DNA from: Micropterix aruncella
Taxonomy: Eukaryota; Arthropoda; Insecta; Lepidoptera; Micropterigidae
Assembly: GCA_944548615.1 (NCBI GenBank)
Contig: OX155957.1
Span: forward strand, 24,831,031 to 24,895,030
Direction of reading: 5' to 3'
Length of the DNA: 64,000 nucleotides
Shown: piece by piece, positions 26,721 to 38,734 of the stretch
How the letters are laid out: each line of letters starts with the position of its first letter
Position numbering within the stretch: position 1 is the first letter of the stretch
The notes under the pieces: model-generated
Databases searched by the model: none
Seen by the model: the letters and a program-made list of their open reading frames with translations, nothing else
What the model was told of the DNA's origin: nothing
Program-made: the position numbers and the translations under genes

Positions 26721-28075
26721 GAATATTTATAATAAAAACATAATAGTACCTATATGTATTAATATAAATTGATGATTTCTAAATATGATTTTATTTTTGT
26801 AAATTTATTTTGTATATTATTAATACATATATAAATATATATTAATTTTTGTCATGTTTTAAAATAAAATAATAGCTTATTGGCAATTTTGATGACATTT
26901 TCTTACGAATTTTCAATTATGTAATTAAGATATTTTTATTACATTAAGTATGACTTTGTTTATTTATAAAAATATAATATTATAGATTTCTTAGGATAGT
27001 TAAAATAAATTGTCTACCTTGGAACAGGCGGCAGCCTAGTAAGGTTAAGATTTTTGTTCATTGAATCTACTCATAATTTGAACTCAATAAATAATTTGTA
27101 AATTTGTAAATTTGTAATATATGTAAGCATATTTGAAAAAAAATGTCGAGTCAGTTCAGTTTATTTTCAAAAAGTATGTGTGGTCAGCGTAGACCAGGTT
27201 GACGACCACCGTTTTCGGCGTTACCTTTTCAATCGGAAGCGTCGCAGAAGAGAAAAACACAGAGTTGTCACCTGATGAAGGGTTTATTCTAGACTGCAGG
27301 CGAACAAAAACGCATGTTTATGGTTTCTGTGATTACATCGATGTCTGTTCATAAAAGTGGTGTGACTGTTATCTGACTCCATATAAATCACTTTGAACGG
27401 GTGGCAATAGTACGCGCTGCAAATTTGAATTTGCTTTTTGGCGGGATAAACGAATTATGTATATTCAACGTGACCTAGTCTCTAAAATATAATTAAAGAT
27501 AAATTATCTAAAAAATATAATTAAAGAGAATTAAGAAATAAAGAATTAAGCAAGTATATTTTATATATAAATAGTGTGATATAGGTAATTGACTGAAATA
27601 CTTGTATACTTAATTAAGTAAAATATCTAAATAATATACATAGAATAGAATTGAAAGTTGTGTAAGTATTATAATATTTAAGTGCAATAACATATACATG
27701 AGTATGTGTGAGGATCGTGGGAGGGTATGTGAGAAGATGTGTGTACGTGTGTTTGCTTTGTTTTATATAAATTATGTAGGTATTTAGCTAAGAAACGACA
27801 TAATATGTTGTCTTTACTTCATATATTAAAATACAAATGTTTTAATCATATTTGGCTGGGTATTAAAAGAAACGATATTATTTGTCTGGAATAAATGAAT
27901 AAAACTTAATCGAGCACATAACGAGGTATAAACATAATATAACGACTATTAATAGGAATATTAAGGATATTAAAGATTAAGGATAATTAATCGGAATATT
28001 AAGGATAATTAATAATATAGGATTAATATCCACGTATTAATGAGATGAATGGTCACTAGTCAAATAAAAAAAAAA
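26721..28075. other. Unassigned, partly 3' UTR of the preceding remnant
   Basis: AT-rich. The part up to about 27100 probably belongs to the retrotransposon 3' region. The rest shows nothing recognisable. Confidence 0.35.
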
Positions 28076-28620
28076 CGATTGTGTCACCCCAAGACTTCCC
28101 CGACAATTACCCAAAGACTGATTACATCTGAATATTAATTTCATAAATAAAATCGACGAGCGCCCTCTCTCGGCCGGCGGACGAATCAGGTTGGGTTCCG
28201 TTGCAATTGCTTCAGGCGGCGCGGTTTGTTTCTCGGCTAAGCGCCAACAGACGGCATTGATATTTGGTTAAATATAAGACGGAATTGAAATATTATTAGT
28301 GTAGCTTGTAAATGAGATATTCCAACCAAAATTTTACAATATGATTTTGGCCCAAAAGAGCATCTGGGTACCCGATCTCAAGTCCTTAAGTCCAATATTT
28401 CGAGATTAAAATATAACTAGTGCACTCCCTTGTAGACCGATTTTAACCAAAACTCTTGCCATGACCAAATGATTCCTACATGCCAAATTTCAGCTCAATT
28501 GGATTAAGCTTTTGGTTGCTATCATGGAGGAATACACACACATATACCTACAGACATACGAGGATTTTGCGCTTTCTAAATACTTTCCCTTCTCGTCGGT
28601 TAGTGGGCCTGGAAAGTAAA
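28076..28620 (+). repeat. R-family repeat, copy 4 (best reference copy)
   Basis: Runs from CGATTGTGTCACCCCAAGAC through GGCCGGCGGACGAATC, AGTGTAGCTTGTAAATGAGA, GCCAAATTTCAGCTCAATTG and CATGGAGGAATACACAC to GGCCTGGAAAGTAAA. It shows the complete order of conserved blocks used to identify other copies. Non-coding. Confidence 0.8.
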
Positions 28621-29854
28621 ACTTTGCGAACTATTAGGTAATGTAGATAAAAAACATGAGATATTATTTAATAATTTTTGATATACTTTAACCTCGCAAT
28701 CACCAAAATTACGTAATTTTTACAAAGTCATTGAGATAACTCATTATTTTATCATCTTTTTTTACGATTCGTTTAACCTAGCTTGTTCGCGTGGTCAGGG
28801 TCGCAAATAGTGACTTTGCGATTGTGTGCAAGAGCCGACAGGACACCGGATCTTGATGAAACCGCGCGTCTCCCGAATTAATGGCCTGCCATAAAAAGCG
28901 ATGAGAGAAAATCAATTTGGCAGTAATTCCTCTCGCCTTTACGACGTCCCTGCTTTTACTCCTCCCAAGCGGCCATATCGATAAGTAACTGATCTCTGGC
29001 GGTAGTAAAAATGATGGATAAGGGGCGAAGCGGGAGATGAATATTGTATAGGTAATACGAAGTTATAGGGAACAGGTAGGTGTGGGACCTAGACGACCTT
29101 GACCTTCCTTTCGGGCTTTCGGGTCAATGCGTAACGCAAACAATGCCAGGGTTGATTTAACCGATCGTTTGGTAAAGTCCGCATTATTCGGGATACCCAA
29201 AACTGACGAGCGAGAGAAACTTTAGTACTCACAAACTCTGTATATATACTCGTATATATACCCTGTTAATATTAGTTGAGCCTGACTTGAAAAAGAAGAA
29301 TCTGACTTGAAAACGAAAGAAAAACCATTGCTGAAAACGGTCGTAAACAAGCAATTTCAACTAATAAAGATTTATAATGCGAAAATAAAAACGGTTAACC
29401 AGTAAAGTACGTTCGACGTGTATACACGTCAATGCATATCTTTATTTTATTGCGGTCGACGTGTATACAAGTCATGTAAAATAAAATATTACCATTCGAT
29501 ATAAAAACTCAATATTTGATTCAGATACTACTACCAAAAAATTTTTACTTAGATTATTCTACCTGAAAGATTTATTAAACAAAAGCTGCAATCCACACAT
29601 GCTTTCTATAAGCTGGGTGATTTTTTTGAGCAAGCCAATTCTTTCAAATGAGAATAACATTAGTATGTAACTTTCAGGTACTTACCTCATTTTAGTTTTT
29701 ATTGTTTAATAATAATATTATGAATTTAATATTTAATATGTAGATTACAATGTTTAACGTAACATACCTGAACATACGTTGTTTTTTTTTCAATTTCTTT
29801 TTGATACTTTCTATTGTGTGATTATTTTTTGTTTACAGTGTCTAAGATGACTAT
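28621..29854. other. Unassigned intronic sequence with a GC-balanced island
   Basis: 28780-29250 is noticeably less AT-rich and matches none of the repeat families in this window. It has no long open frame. 29410-29470 contains two copies of TCGACGTGTATAC, with a third at 30970. Confidence 0.4.
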
Positions 29855-30335
29855 TAATATGTTTATAATAATAATAATAATAAAACTCTTTATTCTTAAG
29901 AAAAGGCGACCTTATTGCCTGCAGGCAATATTTTAGAGCTAACCTATACTATTGTAAGAACATTATTTGCGAGTAGACTATATAACTTAACCTATATAAA
30001 GAGTATGACAAATAAAATAAAGGAGGATAGAAAGAAATATATACTTTACTTTTTGTGGGCTCAGATTTGCCACATCAAAATAATCTAACACCTATAAGGA
30101 CGCTAAAGTTTTAAAAGCAGGGGAATGGGAGGGGAAAGGGAATTTATCTGGAGGATTTCAAATGCTCTCTGAGTCTGTTTTTAAAAGTTGTTATGCTTGG
30201 CGCGGTTCTCACATTTTTCGGCAAAGCATTCCAAAGACGGGCTCCACGCACGGTGAAAGAGAATTAGAAGAAGTCACTGCTGTGACTAGGGATAGAGAGT
30301 AGCAGGTTGTTTTTTGATCTCAGAGGGCGTCCATA
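29855..30335 (-). pseudogene. Non-LTR retrotransposon ORF2 C-terminus and 3' end
   Basis: Minus-strand reading: SAYGRPLRSKNNLLLSIPSH, an in-frame stop, FSFTVRGARLWNALP and NVRTAPSITTFKNRLREHLK. This is the conserved C-terminal RLWN-LP block of Jockey/CR1-like ORF2. The 3' UTR holds ATTGCCTGCAGGCAATA and ends in an (ATT)n/(AAT)n tail at 29865-29885. 5'-truncated. Confidence 0.85.
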
Positions 30336-30624
30336 AGCCGATAGTGCAGTAAAATAATGATTTATTTTATATGTATACTCATGTACATGGATGGATTCAG
30401 CTCTATTATTTTTAATTTATTTGTCTGCCGTGTAAAGCCGACTTTAGTCAACGCTATTGTCAAATTAATATTTCTGCTTTAATAGTTTTATATCTACATA
30501 TATTAATATATTACTATCAACTGACGAATTCTAATATGCGATAATTAACTTTAATTGATAATTCATGCTTTTATTGTAAATTTCTGAATGAACCAATTGA
30601 ATACTGAATACTGAATATTACTGA
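30336..30624. other. Unassigned intronic sequence
   Basis: AT-rich, with no feature. Confidence 0.4.
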
Positions 30625-30735
30625 GTAGAATACTGCTGCTGCTGCTGCTGCTGCAGCTGCGGCAGCGACAGCGGCAGTGGCAGCGGCGGCAGCAGCGGCG
30701 AAATTTTCAGCAGCATCAGTAGTAGTAGTATCATT
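30625..30735. repeat. CTG/GCAGCGGCAG triplet repeat
   Basis: (CTG)n grades into GCGGCAGCGACAGCGGCAG variants and then (AGT)n. Non-coding in this context. Confidence 0.9.
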
Positions 30736-31032
30736 ATTTGTATATCGAATGGTAATTTTTTAATACCTTGTTTTGAAAAATACATCAATGAAATTAACTG
30801 AAATGCTAAACTTTTTTTTTAATATTTACTGTTTATAAATTGTATTATTTTTGGTAACTCTTGAGTTTTCAATAGTGAATCGTTAGTTTTTCATTCAACT
30901 GAAATGTAACCCTTATTGTTTTACTTTGATTTTTTCGCCAAATTTATTATGGCACCATTTGTATTGCGTTCGACGTGTATACTCGTCATCGCTTTATTTT
31001 AATTAAACACCTCGTGACTGAATTTCAAAAAT

Positions 31033-31450
31033 AACCAGTGCGAGTCTGACTCGCGTGACGAAGGTTCTGTAGCTTCCGAAAATGATTTCTGCTATAGGTT
31101 ATACTTACAGTCAAGTCTGAGAATAAAAATCGTTTTTTTATGGAAATGTTAAAATATGTGTTCAACTTCTTTAAAAATCGATTATGTAGGCGACTAGACC
31201 TTATTTATATGTATCTATTTGCAATTATGTTTTTTTCCAAAAACACTTTCAGATGACATAAAATCGACGTATCTTTTTGTAAAGATTTACTAAATACTCA
31301 AAATACATGATAGTCACATACTTTTACAAATATCTAAAGTAAGTTCCATAACCATAGCGGATTTAATGTCGATGGTGATGTACTTCCGGACAGACGGGCG
31401 ACGAAATCTCACCAATAGGGTTTTATTTGTATCTTTGATACGAAACCCTA
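31033..31450 (+). repeat. Interspersed repeat with GTGCGAGTCTGACTCGCG start
   Basis: Starts CCAGTGCGAGTCTGACTCGC with a GGTTCTGTA word and ends GATACGAAACCCTAATTA after GGACAGACGGGCGACG. I recognise this as a very common lepidopteran interspersed repeat type, but do not assign a class. A tail-only copy is at 57443-57535. Confidence 0.6.
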
Positions 31451-31470
31451 ATTACATGTAGATAATTAAC

Positions 31471-31546
31471 CCGTTGAGTATGAGTCAACCAAATCTGGTC
31501 GCGAAACAATTATCCGTTGAGTACGAGTCGACCAAATCTGGTCGCG
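31471..31546. repeat. 33-bp tandem duplication, two units
   Basis: CCGTTGAGTATGAGTCAACC plus AAATCTGGTCGCG at 31471-31503, repeated with three changes at 31514-31546. Confidence 0.85.
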
Positions 31547-31980
31547 CGTTTTTTTCACTTCTTTGACGTTCTCATATTTATTCATAATTATCTAATTGTT
31601 TTACAAAATGATATTTCAATATTCTATATTCGAAATTTCAATGCAATCATTGTGCAGTTGTTCTTTTTATGATTGGTGTAGTAGTTTCGTAGTTATAGTA
31701 CTTTAAGGTCGATGTCGCCGAAAATCCTGCAAAAGAGACAGATGCATCCATGAAAATACCCATTTACTCCAAGGGTTAAGTCTAAAATTCAACAAACTAA
31801 TGTAATAATTAGCCGCAGTATTCGGTAATAATGACGTAATAATTACCTGCTTAGGTGTAACATATTTTCTACGAAATTGTTGGATAATTATAATTAGGGA
31901 GTCTATAATTTTCATAATTGCGTTGCGAAAATTCAGTATTATGTAAGTTATAGACATATAGCCCTTAGCGTCACCACATT
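31547..31980. other. Unassigned intronic sequence
   Basis: No feature recognised. Confidence 0.4.
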
Positions 31981-31984
31981 AAAT

Positions 31985-32065
31985 GTCAGGCTCAAGGAGT
32001 ACATACATGTATATACATGTACGAGTACATACATGTACGTGTACATACATGTACGAGTACACACA
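31985..32065. repeat. GTACATACATGTAC-type palindromic simple repeat
   Basis: Repeated TACATGTA palindromes separated by GAGTACATA. Confidence 0.85.
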
Positions 32066-32079
32066 GATAAAAATAAGGA

Positions 32080-32590
32080 ACACATTAGTCAACTATCTAC
32101 AACTTCTTTCAAGCTTCCAGGGTTTGTGATACGGCAATCCAAGCACTTAATATTCGGGTTATGCGCACGTTGTACAACTCGATTGTTAGAAGTAACATGG
32201 AAACGTATGCAGCTATTTGGAATCCGCATGAAGATACCTATACCTTCATGCTAAAAAAGGTACAGAAGTGTTTTTTGAGATTCAAGCAGTACGGATATAC
32301 TTCAAGCAGACGTACTTCAAGCAGTACAGATATTATCCATTTTTGTATCCGACTGCATGTATCACAGGCATGGTTGGTTATAATTCTCTCTCTCTCAGAA
32401 GAGAAATGTTGACCATTTCCTATGTTTTGAGTCTAATTCGTGGTAAAACTGATAATCCTAGCTTACTAGCCAAGGTGGATCTTTTCGTACCAAATAATTA
32501 TCTCCGTGCTCGATCGCACCATCTTTTCGCGGAGCGTTCTCGCGCACTAACCTTACGAGGTGGCACTTGTTGGCGCGTAAACGAGTGAGG
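32080..32590 (+). pseudogene. Non-LTR reverse transcriptase C-terminal remnant
   Basis: Reads RTLYNSIVRSNMETYAAIWN then LKKVQKCFLRF, shifts frame, then RREMLTISYVLSLIRGK, PSLLAKVDLFVPNNYLRARS and a stop at 32588. This matches the thumb to C-terminus of Jockey/CR1-like ORF2 (region after FADD). A duplicated GTACTTCAAGCAG near 32305-32330 adds a frameshift. The end runs into a perfect hairpin. Confidence 0.8.
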
Positions 32591-32670
32591 GTTGATGGTA
32601 AAAATATCAAAATCTGGTGCTATCGAGTGCACCAGATTTTGATATTTTTACCATCAACCCTCACTCGTTT
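32579..32670. repeat. Perfect 42-bp inverted repeat, 8-nt loop
   Basis: 32579-32620 is the exact reverse complement of 32629-32670; the loop is TATCGAGT. The left arm overlaps the last codons of the RT remnant, so the right arm is an inverted duplicate of that tail. Confidence 0.95.
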
Positions 32671-32901
32671 AGGTATTATTATTAGGTTACGTAGGTAATA
32701 TTAAGGACCTTGAAAAGTTTTCCTCATCCTTAAAAAAATATTTCATAGGAAGGACCTTATATTAAAGGGGTCGGTTTTTTCCAGTTTAGTAGTATATTAT
32801 TTAAAGAGTTGTTTTTGAAACACAATTGCTTTTGCTTGTTCGTACCTCCGATTAAAAGAAATAATTAAAGTGACAAGTAAATATAATCAAAGGAATAAAA
32901 A

Positions 32902-33076
32902 ACACGACTGCCGTTACAAAAAGTGAACTACCGACAAAGTCATATACTTCTAAATCGGTTGGAGCATTTAGAAGTTATGGTGGAATAATTACAGTAATTT
33001 ATAACATAAATCACTGTAATTTAATTACTAATAAATTACTGAATAACATTACAGTAATTTTTTGTTGGGCAGTCAC
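32902..33076. mobile_element. MITE-C, short internally deleted copy
   Basis: Left end ACACGACTGCCGTTAC and right end GTTGGGCAGTCACC are inverted. The interior contains several ATTACAGTAATTT palindromes. Confidence 0.65.
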
Positions 33077-33740
33077 CTAAAAAGTATAACCATTCCTCAC
33101 ATTTTCTCCAACGTTTCTTGCCCAAAAACGTGTTTTATCTTTTATTAAAAATAAAATTTCAAAGAAAAAGAATCCATTGAATGGAATATGCAAAAAGGCC
33201 AAATATAGAATATGCAAACTATGGAAAATATTTTTGGGAAAAAATTACAACAATTATTGGAGACGTCTTAATGATATATATGTGTCTGTATAGTTGGTTT
33301 TTCAAAAAGTTTACTTTATTTCCACAAAGCACAATCCTAGTTATGCTACTGACTATATAAGATCACCACCGAGGTGACATATTCCCCTCCAATAAAAGCT
33401 TTCAACCAGTATTCCCGTGCGCCTTTTTAATATAACGTTATCATCTTCCTTATAAAATGGTCGTATTTTCCCACAGGAGCTATCAGAAAACTCCCATATC
33501 TCTCTTCTATAAAAATAATGTGAGGCCACAACCTTCAATAACGTCGAACAACTTTCCTACATTAGTTCAAACGTTAAAATTAAAGCATTTTTAAAATGTT
33601 GACACGTTGCAAATACGTAGTGTGCTAAAAACACTTCGCTTTATTCAAAAACAAATAAATTCCTAAAGAAATAAAGGTCAAATTTGTTTGGGTCAATATC
33701 GGGAGTGTTTATGCATTGTGTAATGGCCGAAATAAAAAAT
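33077..33740. other. Unassigned intronic sequence
   Basis: A 61-codon minus-strand frame at 33353-33538 shows no family motif. Nothing else seen. Confidence 0.35.
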
Positions 33741-34305
33741 CGGCTGGATCACACCAAGAATTTTCCGGTAAGTAGACTGCCCCCCTCGCCCTCTGCTTCC
33801 CCTCTCGCCTCCTGCCACGCCCCCACGCCCTCCCCCCGACCCGGCGCCAACCCCTAACCCCTCCCTCCGCGCGTCAATCCCCCCTAGTAGCATTTTCGTA
33901 GTATTTTAATAGTATTTCGTACTATATTTGTAATGTTTTCTGTGGTATAAAATGGTATTTTTGCAATATGATGTATTTTCATAATTAAAAAGTTATTTGT
34001 GTCACTTGTTTATATGACATATTTCAACTAAAATTGTACAATGTGATTTCGGCCTATCAAGGCATATGTGTACCGAATTTAAGCCTTTTAGTCCAATATT
34101 TCGATATTGAAGTGGACCCCTTGCGCGCCCCCTGGTGGACCGATTTCAACTACAATCTTTTCAACTCTTGCCATGACCAAATGATGCCAGCATGCTAAAT
34201 TTCAGCTCAATCGGATGAAGCGTTTGGGCGCTATCGTGGAGGCATACACACAGTCACAGACACACAGAAGTGAATTCATAATACTTTCCCTCTGCGGGGA
34301 AAATA
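33741..34305 (+). repeat. R-family repeat, copy 5
   Basis: Starts near GATCACACCAAGAATTTTCC, has a C-rich segment (33780-33880), then GCTCAATCGGATGAAGCGTT and GCTATCGTGGAGGCATACAC. Minus-strand Gly-rich and Arg-rich frames over the C-tract are spurious. Confidence 0.75.
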
Positions 34306-35167
34306 AAAACCGATTACTGTTAATTTATGAAAGCTTAACTTACTCGTAAATATCCCACCTACACGAACAAAATAAATATCCATTACGCATATAGAGCTAA
34401 CGAAATGAAGTTCCCCCTTTGCCTTGTACCTATTTATTTAGGTAATATTACGTAATCTGACCATAAACTTTAATAAACACTAATAAACTTTAATAAACAC
34501 GCCGTAGCCTTGCCCTAATTATACCTTAAATGAAGAAGCGTTTCTTTGTTAATTAAAAACTTAGGCGGTAACCGTTTAGAGGCGTTTGAAGTTTATGCTG
34601 AGATTTTTTGAGGCTACACCCGCGGCTCCGCCCGAGTCAAAGTCTTTGTGTTGTTGGAATGCTTTTGTAGTTGTTACTTGCTGATGTAGTGCATTGCACA
34701 AAGAAGATGTTATCTTCAGAGTATATACCTACATACATATTTACACTGCCTCAAGTGATTATAGGAGGAAGATTTTAAAATAAATAAATAATCACCAGTT
34801 AAATATTTTGATTTAAACCCCTAAAAAGGCAGTGCTGTATTAACTTATGTCGAGGCTCCATAGGCCGTTGAAGTTTCGGGGCCCCTTTGCATATTTCAGG
34901 CCCCCCTTGAACTGTCAAACATTCTGACTACGACGGACCGACATTCTGACTAAACAAACACGATCGAACCGGCAAAGTGGGCAGTACAGTTGTCTGACAT
35001 CGCTTAGCAATGCCGCGTAGCAAAGACGCGCATATAAACAAAATTCGATCGTACAGGTTGGCAGCGGCCAACTATCGATAATTTATAACGATTATACTAT
35101 TAGTCGGATCAAAAAGTTTATTAAACATTTTTCTCCTTAGAATTTCAATTCAATGTTTCTTTTCAGA
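34306..35167. other. Unassigned intronic sequence
   Basis: 34840-34920 contains GGGGCCCC and GGCCCCCC words that resemble the hAT terminus at 10827 but are too short to assign. Confidence 0.35.
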
Positions 35168-35570
35168 CTTTTTTCAAGACTTCCCAAAATCACAGTAACT
35201 GTCATAGGAAAGTTGGAAAATGCGTTATCCTAGGAACAACATTGGAATGTATAAACATAAATAACATCTAATTTTATTCCGAGCAAAATCGAAACATTTG
35301 CGTAGAAGCGCAACACCACCTAGCGGAAATCTAGTGAAAAAGCTTCGAAAGCACACGTCGGCTTCTAAGCAAAAACCACTAACTTCAGCCGCGCTTTATA
35401 GGTAGTACTGCACAGTAACATAGGTACGCGGTAACAGGTGGCACTGGCCGCCAGAAAGTTCAAGCGAAGAATACAATTATAACAAATAGAAAACGGCGGA
35501 CCGATATTAACCACTTTCAACTCTCAGCATGACCAAATAATACTTAAATACAAATGTATAACTCGGCAAG
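35168..35570 (+). repeat. G repeat, copy 1
   Basis: Shares AAGACTTCCCARAATMACAG, TTATTCCGAGCAAAATCGAA, CGCCACCTAGCGG-like and GGTACGCGGTAACAG words with 46890-47885. It is a relative or chimera of the R family, whose 3' blocks follow it in the other copy. Confidence 0.7.
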
Positions 35571-36730
35571 GATATAAAAGTTCAAAATCAGATTTTTAAT
35601 AACCGCAATATCAAGCCGACACTGAATGGTCTAGTAACTAAAAACTGTAAATACAGTCGCTTACACTGGTCTATATTAGGCCGCTTCTTTTTCATCTAGG
35701 TACATACCGTAGAAGAGAGAGCTTTTTACAAGTTGATTTATTATTGCATGTTGGGATGTTTCGCTATATTCCTTGAGGGATATTTCTTATTACGGTAATA
35801 GTCCGCATTCACGCAGACCACGCATTTTTTTGGTATTTTTATAACTTTATACTTTGAGATCCGCTGAATATATATTTTTTGAAATATGCGCTAATCACTA
35901 CGTATCTAGATCTACTTAAATACTACCCTTTATTCAAATATATTTAATATATGGTAAAGGGAAAAATAGCAGTAAAAGTAAAGGGAAAAATAGCAGACTT
36001 GCTTCTTTTTTTTGCTTTTTTGCTTCTTTGCTTTCTATAACCCGAGAACAAAAAAAAATGTTTTGGTGCCAATCATTGTTTGTTATCTATTTCTAGATAG
36101 AATTTCAAAAAGATGTATATCAACGTTTTAGATTTCGAGATACTCAACTTTTTCTCCTGACTTGTCTGACATTTTGTATATCTCGGAGACTATTCGACCG
36201 ATTTTAATCTAGTATACCATATAATGATTGAAATAAGTAATCTGTACATAGGAAAACCTGATTGAAATCAGTGCAGTCGTTCTTGAGTTATTAACACAGA
36301 CAGATAGACAAGCAGAAAGACCGACATTTGCTGCACTTTAAACAAGATAAACAGTCGTTTCCTGCATACTGGAAAAGATATACATAGAAATATTTCTTTT
36401 TTATTTCGAGTAGAAGTTAGAGGAGATAAGGCAGCGACGAATGCTATGTATCATTCCAGACAGCACTAAGTGGATCGGAAGTCCTTTATCTAGAATATTT
36501 AGATAAGGATGTAGTGTTACATCTAGCTATGTAGGTGGAATAATAATAACAATATAATGTTTTGGTTAAATATGTAAAAGGTTTTTATCTTACATCTATA
36601 TTTTTTTATACTGTAACGTACAGTCTGGCCATTAAGAGTAGACATTAATTCGACATGTGGGGAAAATTTGTTGATGTGGCAACACTTATCCTTATGTCAA
36701 GACGAATTTTGTCTTCTTGTATCAGTAGGT
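35571..36730. other. Unassigned intronic sequence
   Basis: 36170-36350 has text of the kind seen in insect interspersed repeats (CGGAGACTATTCGACCGATT, an ACAGACAGATAGACA run) but no second copy here. Confidence 0.35.
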
Positions 36731-36827
36731 CAATTCTTGAAAAAAATAGCATGCCAAATTTGTCTATAGTCCATTTGATTTACATGGGACATAGACAAAT
36801 TTAGCATGCAAAATTTTTAAGAATAGG
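36731..36827. repeat. Imperfect inverted repeat, about 40-bp arms
   Basis: ATAGCATGCCAAATTTGTCT and AGACAAATTTAGCATGC are inverted around TTTGATTTAC. Likely a short fold-back element. Confidence 0.8.
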
Positions 36828-37339
36828 CACCCAGTTCATAAAGTAGCGTTCATTTTGTCATTAAATCTCGTTATTGATATTTTGTTGCGTTAAAAATGAG
36901 AAAACTATTCGAAGCGGAGATAGAGAAGTCGTTTTAAGTCGTATAGTTTTACCGCAAATACCTATCTCAATCGTAGTAAAAATTAATTATTATTTAACGG
37001 AGGCACGACTGACGTTTTTTCTTCTTCTTTCAAGCTCACAATAATTCAAACGTCGATGTTACGTGATAGAATCAGTAAAGGAGCAGAAACACTAATTTGA
37101 GTACAATACGCCTCTTGGGAGACGGTAATGAGGCATATCCCTAGATTATTTAGTCTTATTATTCAATTATAAAACAACTCTTTTAACAAATCAAAGAACA
37201 TTATTATAATTATAGGAATAAAAATCTGAAATAATTCATACTTTTAGGTTTTATTAGGAAATAATAATATTGGTTTTTCACGCAACACTGGCAATCAGCT
37301 AATTTTGGGCTCCGCAAGTGGATCTGTTCTTCTTTTTTT
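36828..37339. other. Unassigned intronic sequence
   Basis: No feature recognised. Confidence 0.4.
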
Positions 37340-38055
37340 GGTTGTTTGTCAAGGAGGGAAAGTATTGTGAACTCGCATTTTTTTTTTGGAAATGAATACG
37401 GAAATATTCATTTTGAGCCCCCCCCCCCCCCCCCGAAACGATGAGGACCATTTCCACACTGAAGACAGTCTGTGTGTCTGTGTTTCTCCGGATTTAATCC
37501 GATTTAGCTGAAATTTGGTCATTATTTGGTCATGGCAAGAGTTGAAAATATTGTGTTTGATATTGGTTTCGTCCACCAGTGGGGCGCACTAAACCTATAT
37601 AAATCTGAAAATATTAAAGTTAGAGAAATTTGGTAGAAATTTACTACACAGATGCCTTGTTGGGATGTCTCACATCCCTCTTAATGAAATTTTAATTGGA
37701 ATATCTTTTATACTAGCTACACTATTAAATTTCACCATACGTCGGTGATATAATTTTTGGTGCATCCACGGGGTCAGGGCCCAGGACCCCGTACCGTCCC
37801 GACGGGTGCAGGGGCCGCCGCCGCCTCTCACCGCGCAAACCGCTCATCCTGCCATATTAACGACATTTGTTGGCGCTCGGTCGAAACACGACCGAGAAAC
37901 GAACCGCGTCGCCCGAGGCGTCGCGATGGAATCAAACCGACTTCGTCCGCCGGCCGTGACAGGGAGCTCATCGATTTTGTTTATGACATAATTATTCAGA
38001 TGAAATCAGTCCTTGGGTACTTTCCGGGATAGTCTTAGGGAGACACCCCCCCGTT
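37340..38055 (-). repeat. R-family repeat, copy 6
   Basis: Begins near AGGGAAAGTATTGTGAACTC, has a C14 tract at 37422-37435, GTCATGGCAAGAGTTGAAAA, and a GC-rich block (37760-37960). It ends CCGGGATAGTCTTAGGGAGA. Overlapping frames at 37757-38032 are not genes. Confidence 0.75.
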
Positions 38056-38519
38056 TTATTTAATGCATCCATTAATGTAATTGATTAGAATCATGCTTGT
38101 AGTATGTGAATAGAACTAGATATCTGCGCTGCCGCACTTTTGCGATGCCGCAACCCGAAATATGCAAATCCTAAATGAATACCGCACATAACGCAATTGG
38201 CGGTCGCTTCATGCAAATCTGTCCTCGGATTACGACTGAGACCGCTCATCCCATGAGGGTATGATTAATGTATGCTGAACCCAGGATTAATTCAAATCCG
38301 ACGCTTTAATTGGACCTCGTAACCTAGTCACCTTCTCGAAATCACAAGCACATTTATTATTTGATATAATGAAGAAATGCATGAAATATATTCAGAATTA
38401 TAACATTCAAATTCATTATAAATTTCAGAATTTCAGAATCATAATTAATAACTGTATACACATGCATGCACGCATCTATTTATGTACATGTATATGAATA
38501 TATATACAGGCTTAGTTTT
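38056..38519. other. Unassigned intronic sequence
   Basis: 38120-38340 is GC-balanced and matches no repeat family here. No coding frame. Confidence 0.4.
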
Positions 38520-38700
38520 TCATTAATGACATACTTTAACGAGCAAATGGGAAGTTGGCTAATAAATAAAGTTTTGGCAGTTCTTTTATACTATTTTGAC
38601 AAACATTTAATTTAAAAAAATAAATAATCAAAAGTTGCTTTTTAGCTCGTCTGATTGATCCATTTCAAGGATGTCACTACTTAAAACTCACCCGGTGTGT
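38520..38700. mobile_element. MITE-A, right half (copy 4)
   Basis: Ends in GATCCATTTCAAGGATGTCA then TACTTAAAACTCACCCGGT, the right terminus of the family. The palindromic core is missing. Confidence 0.65.
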
Positions 38701-38734
38701 ATATGTACGCTCAAGACATAGTAAAATAAGAACA

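Noticed and set aside
33693..33893. Gly/Arg-rich minus-strand frame
   Set aside because: Translation of the C-rich segment of R copy 5.
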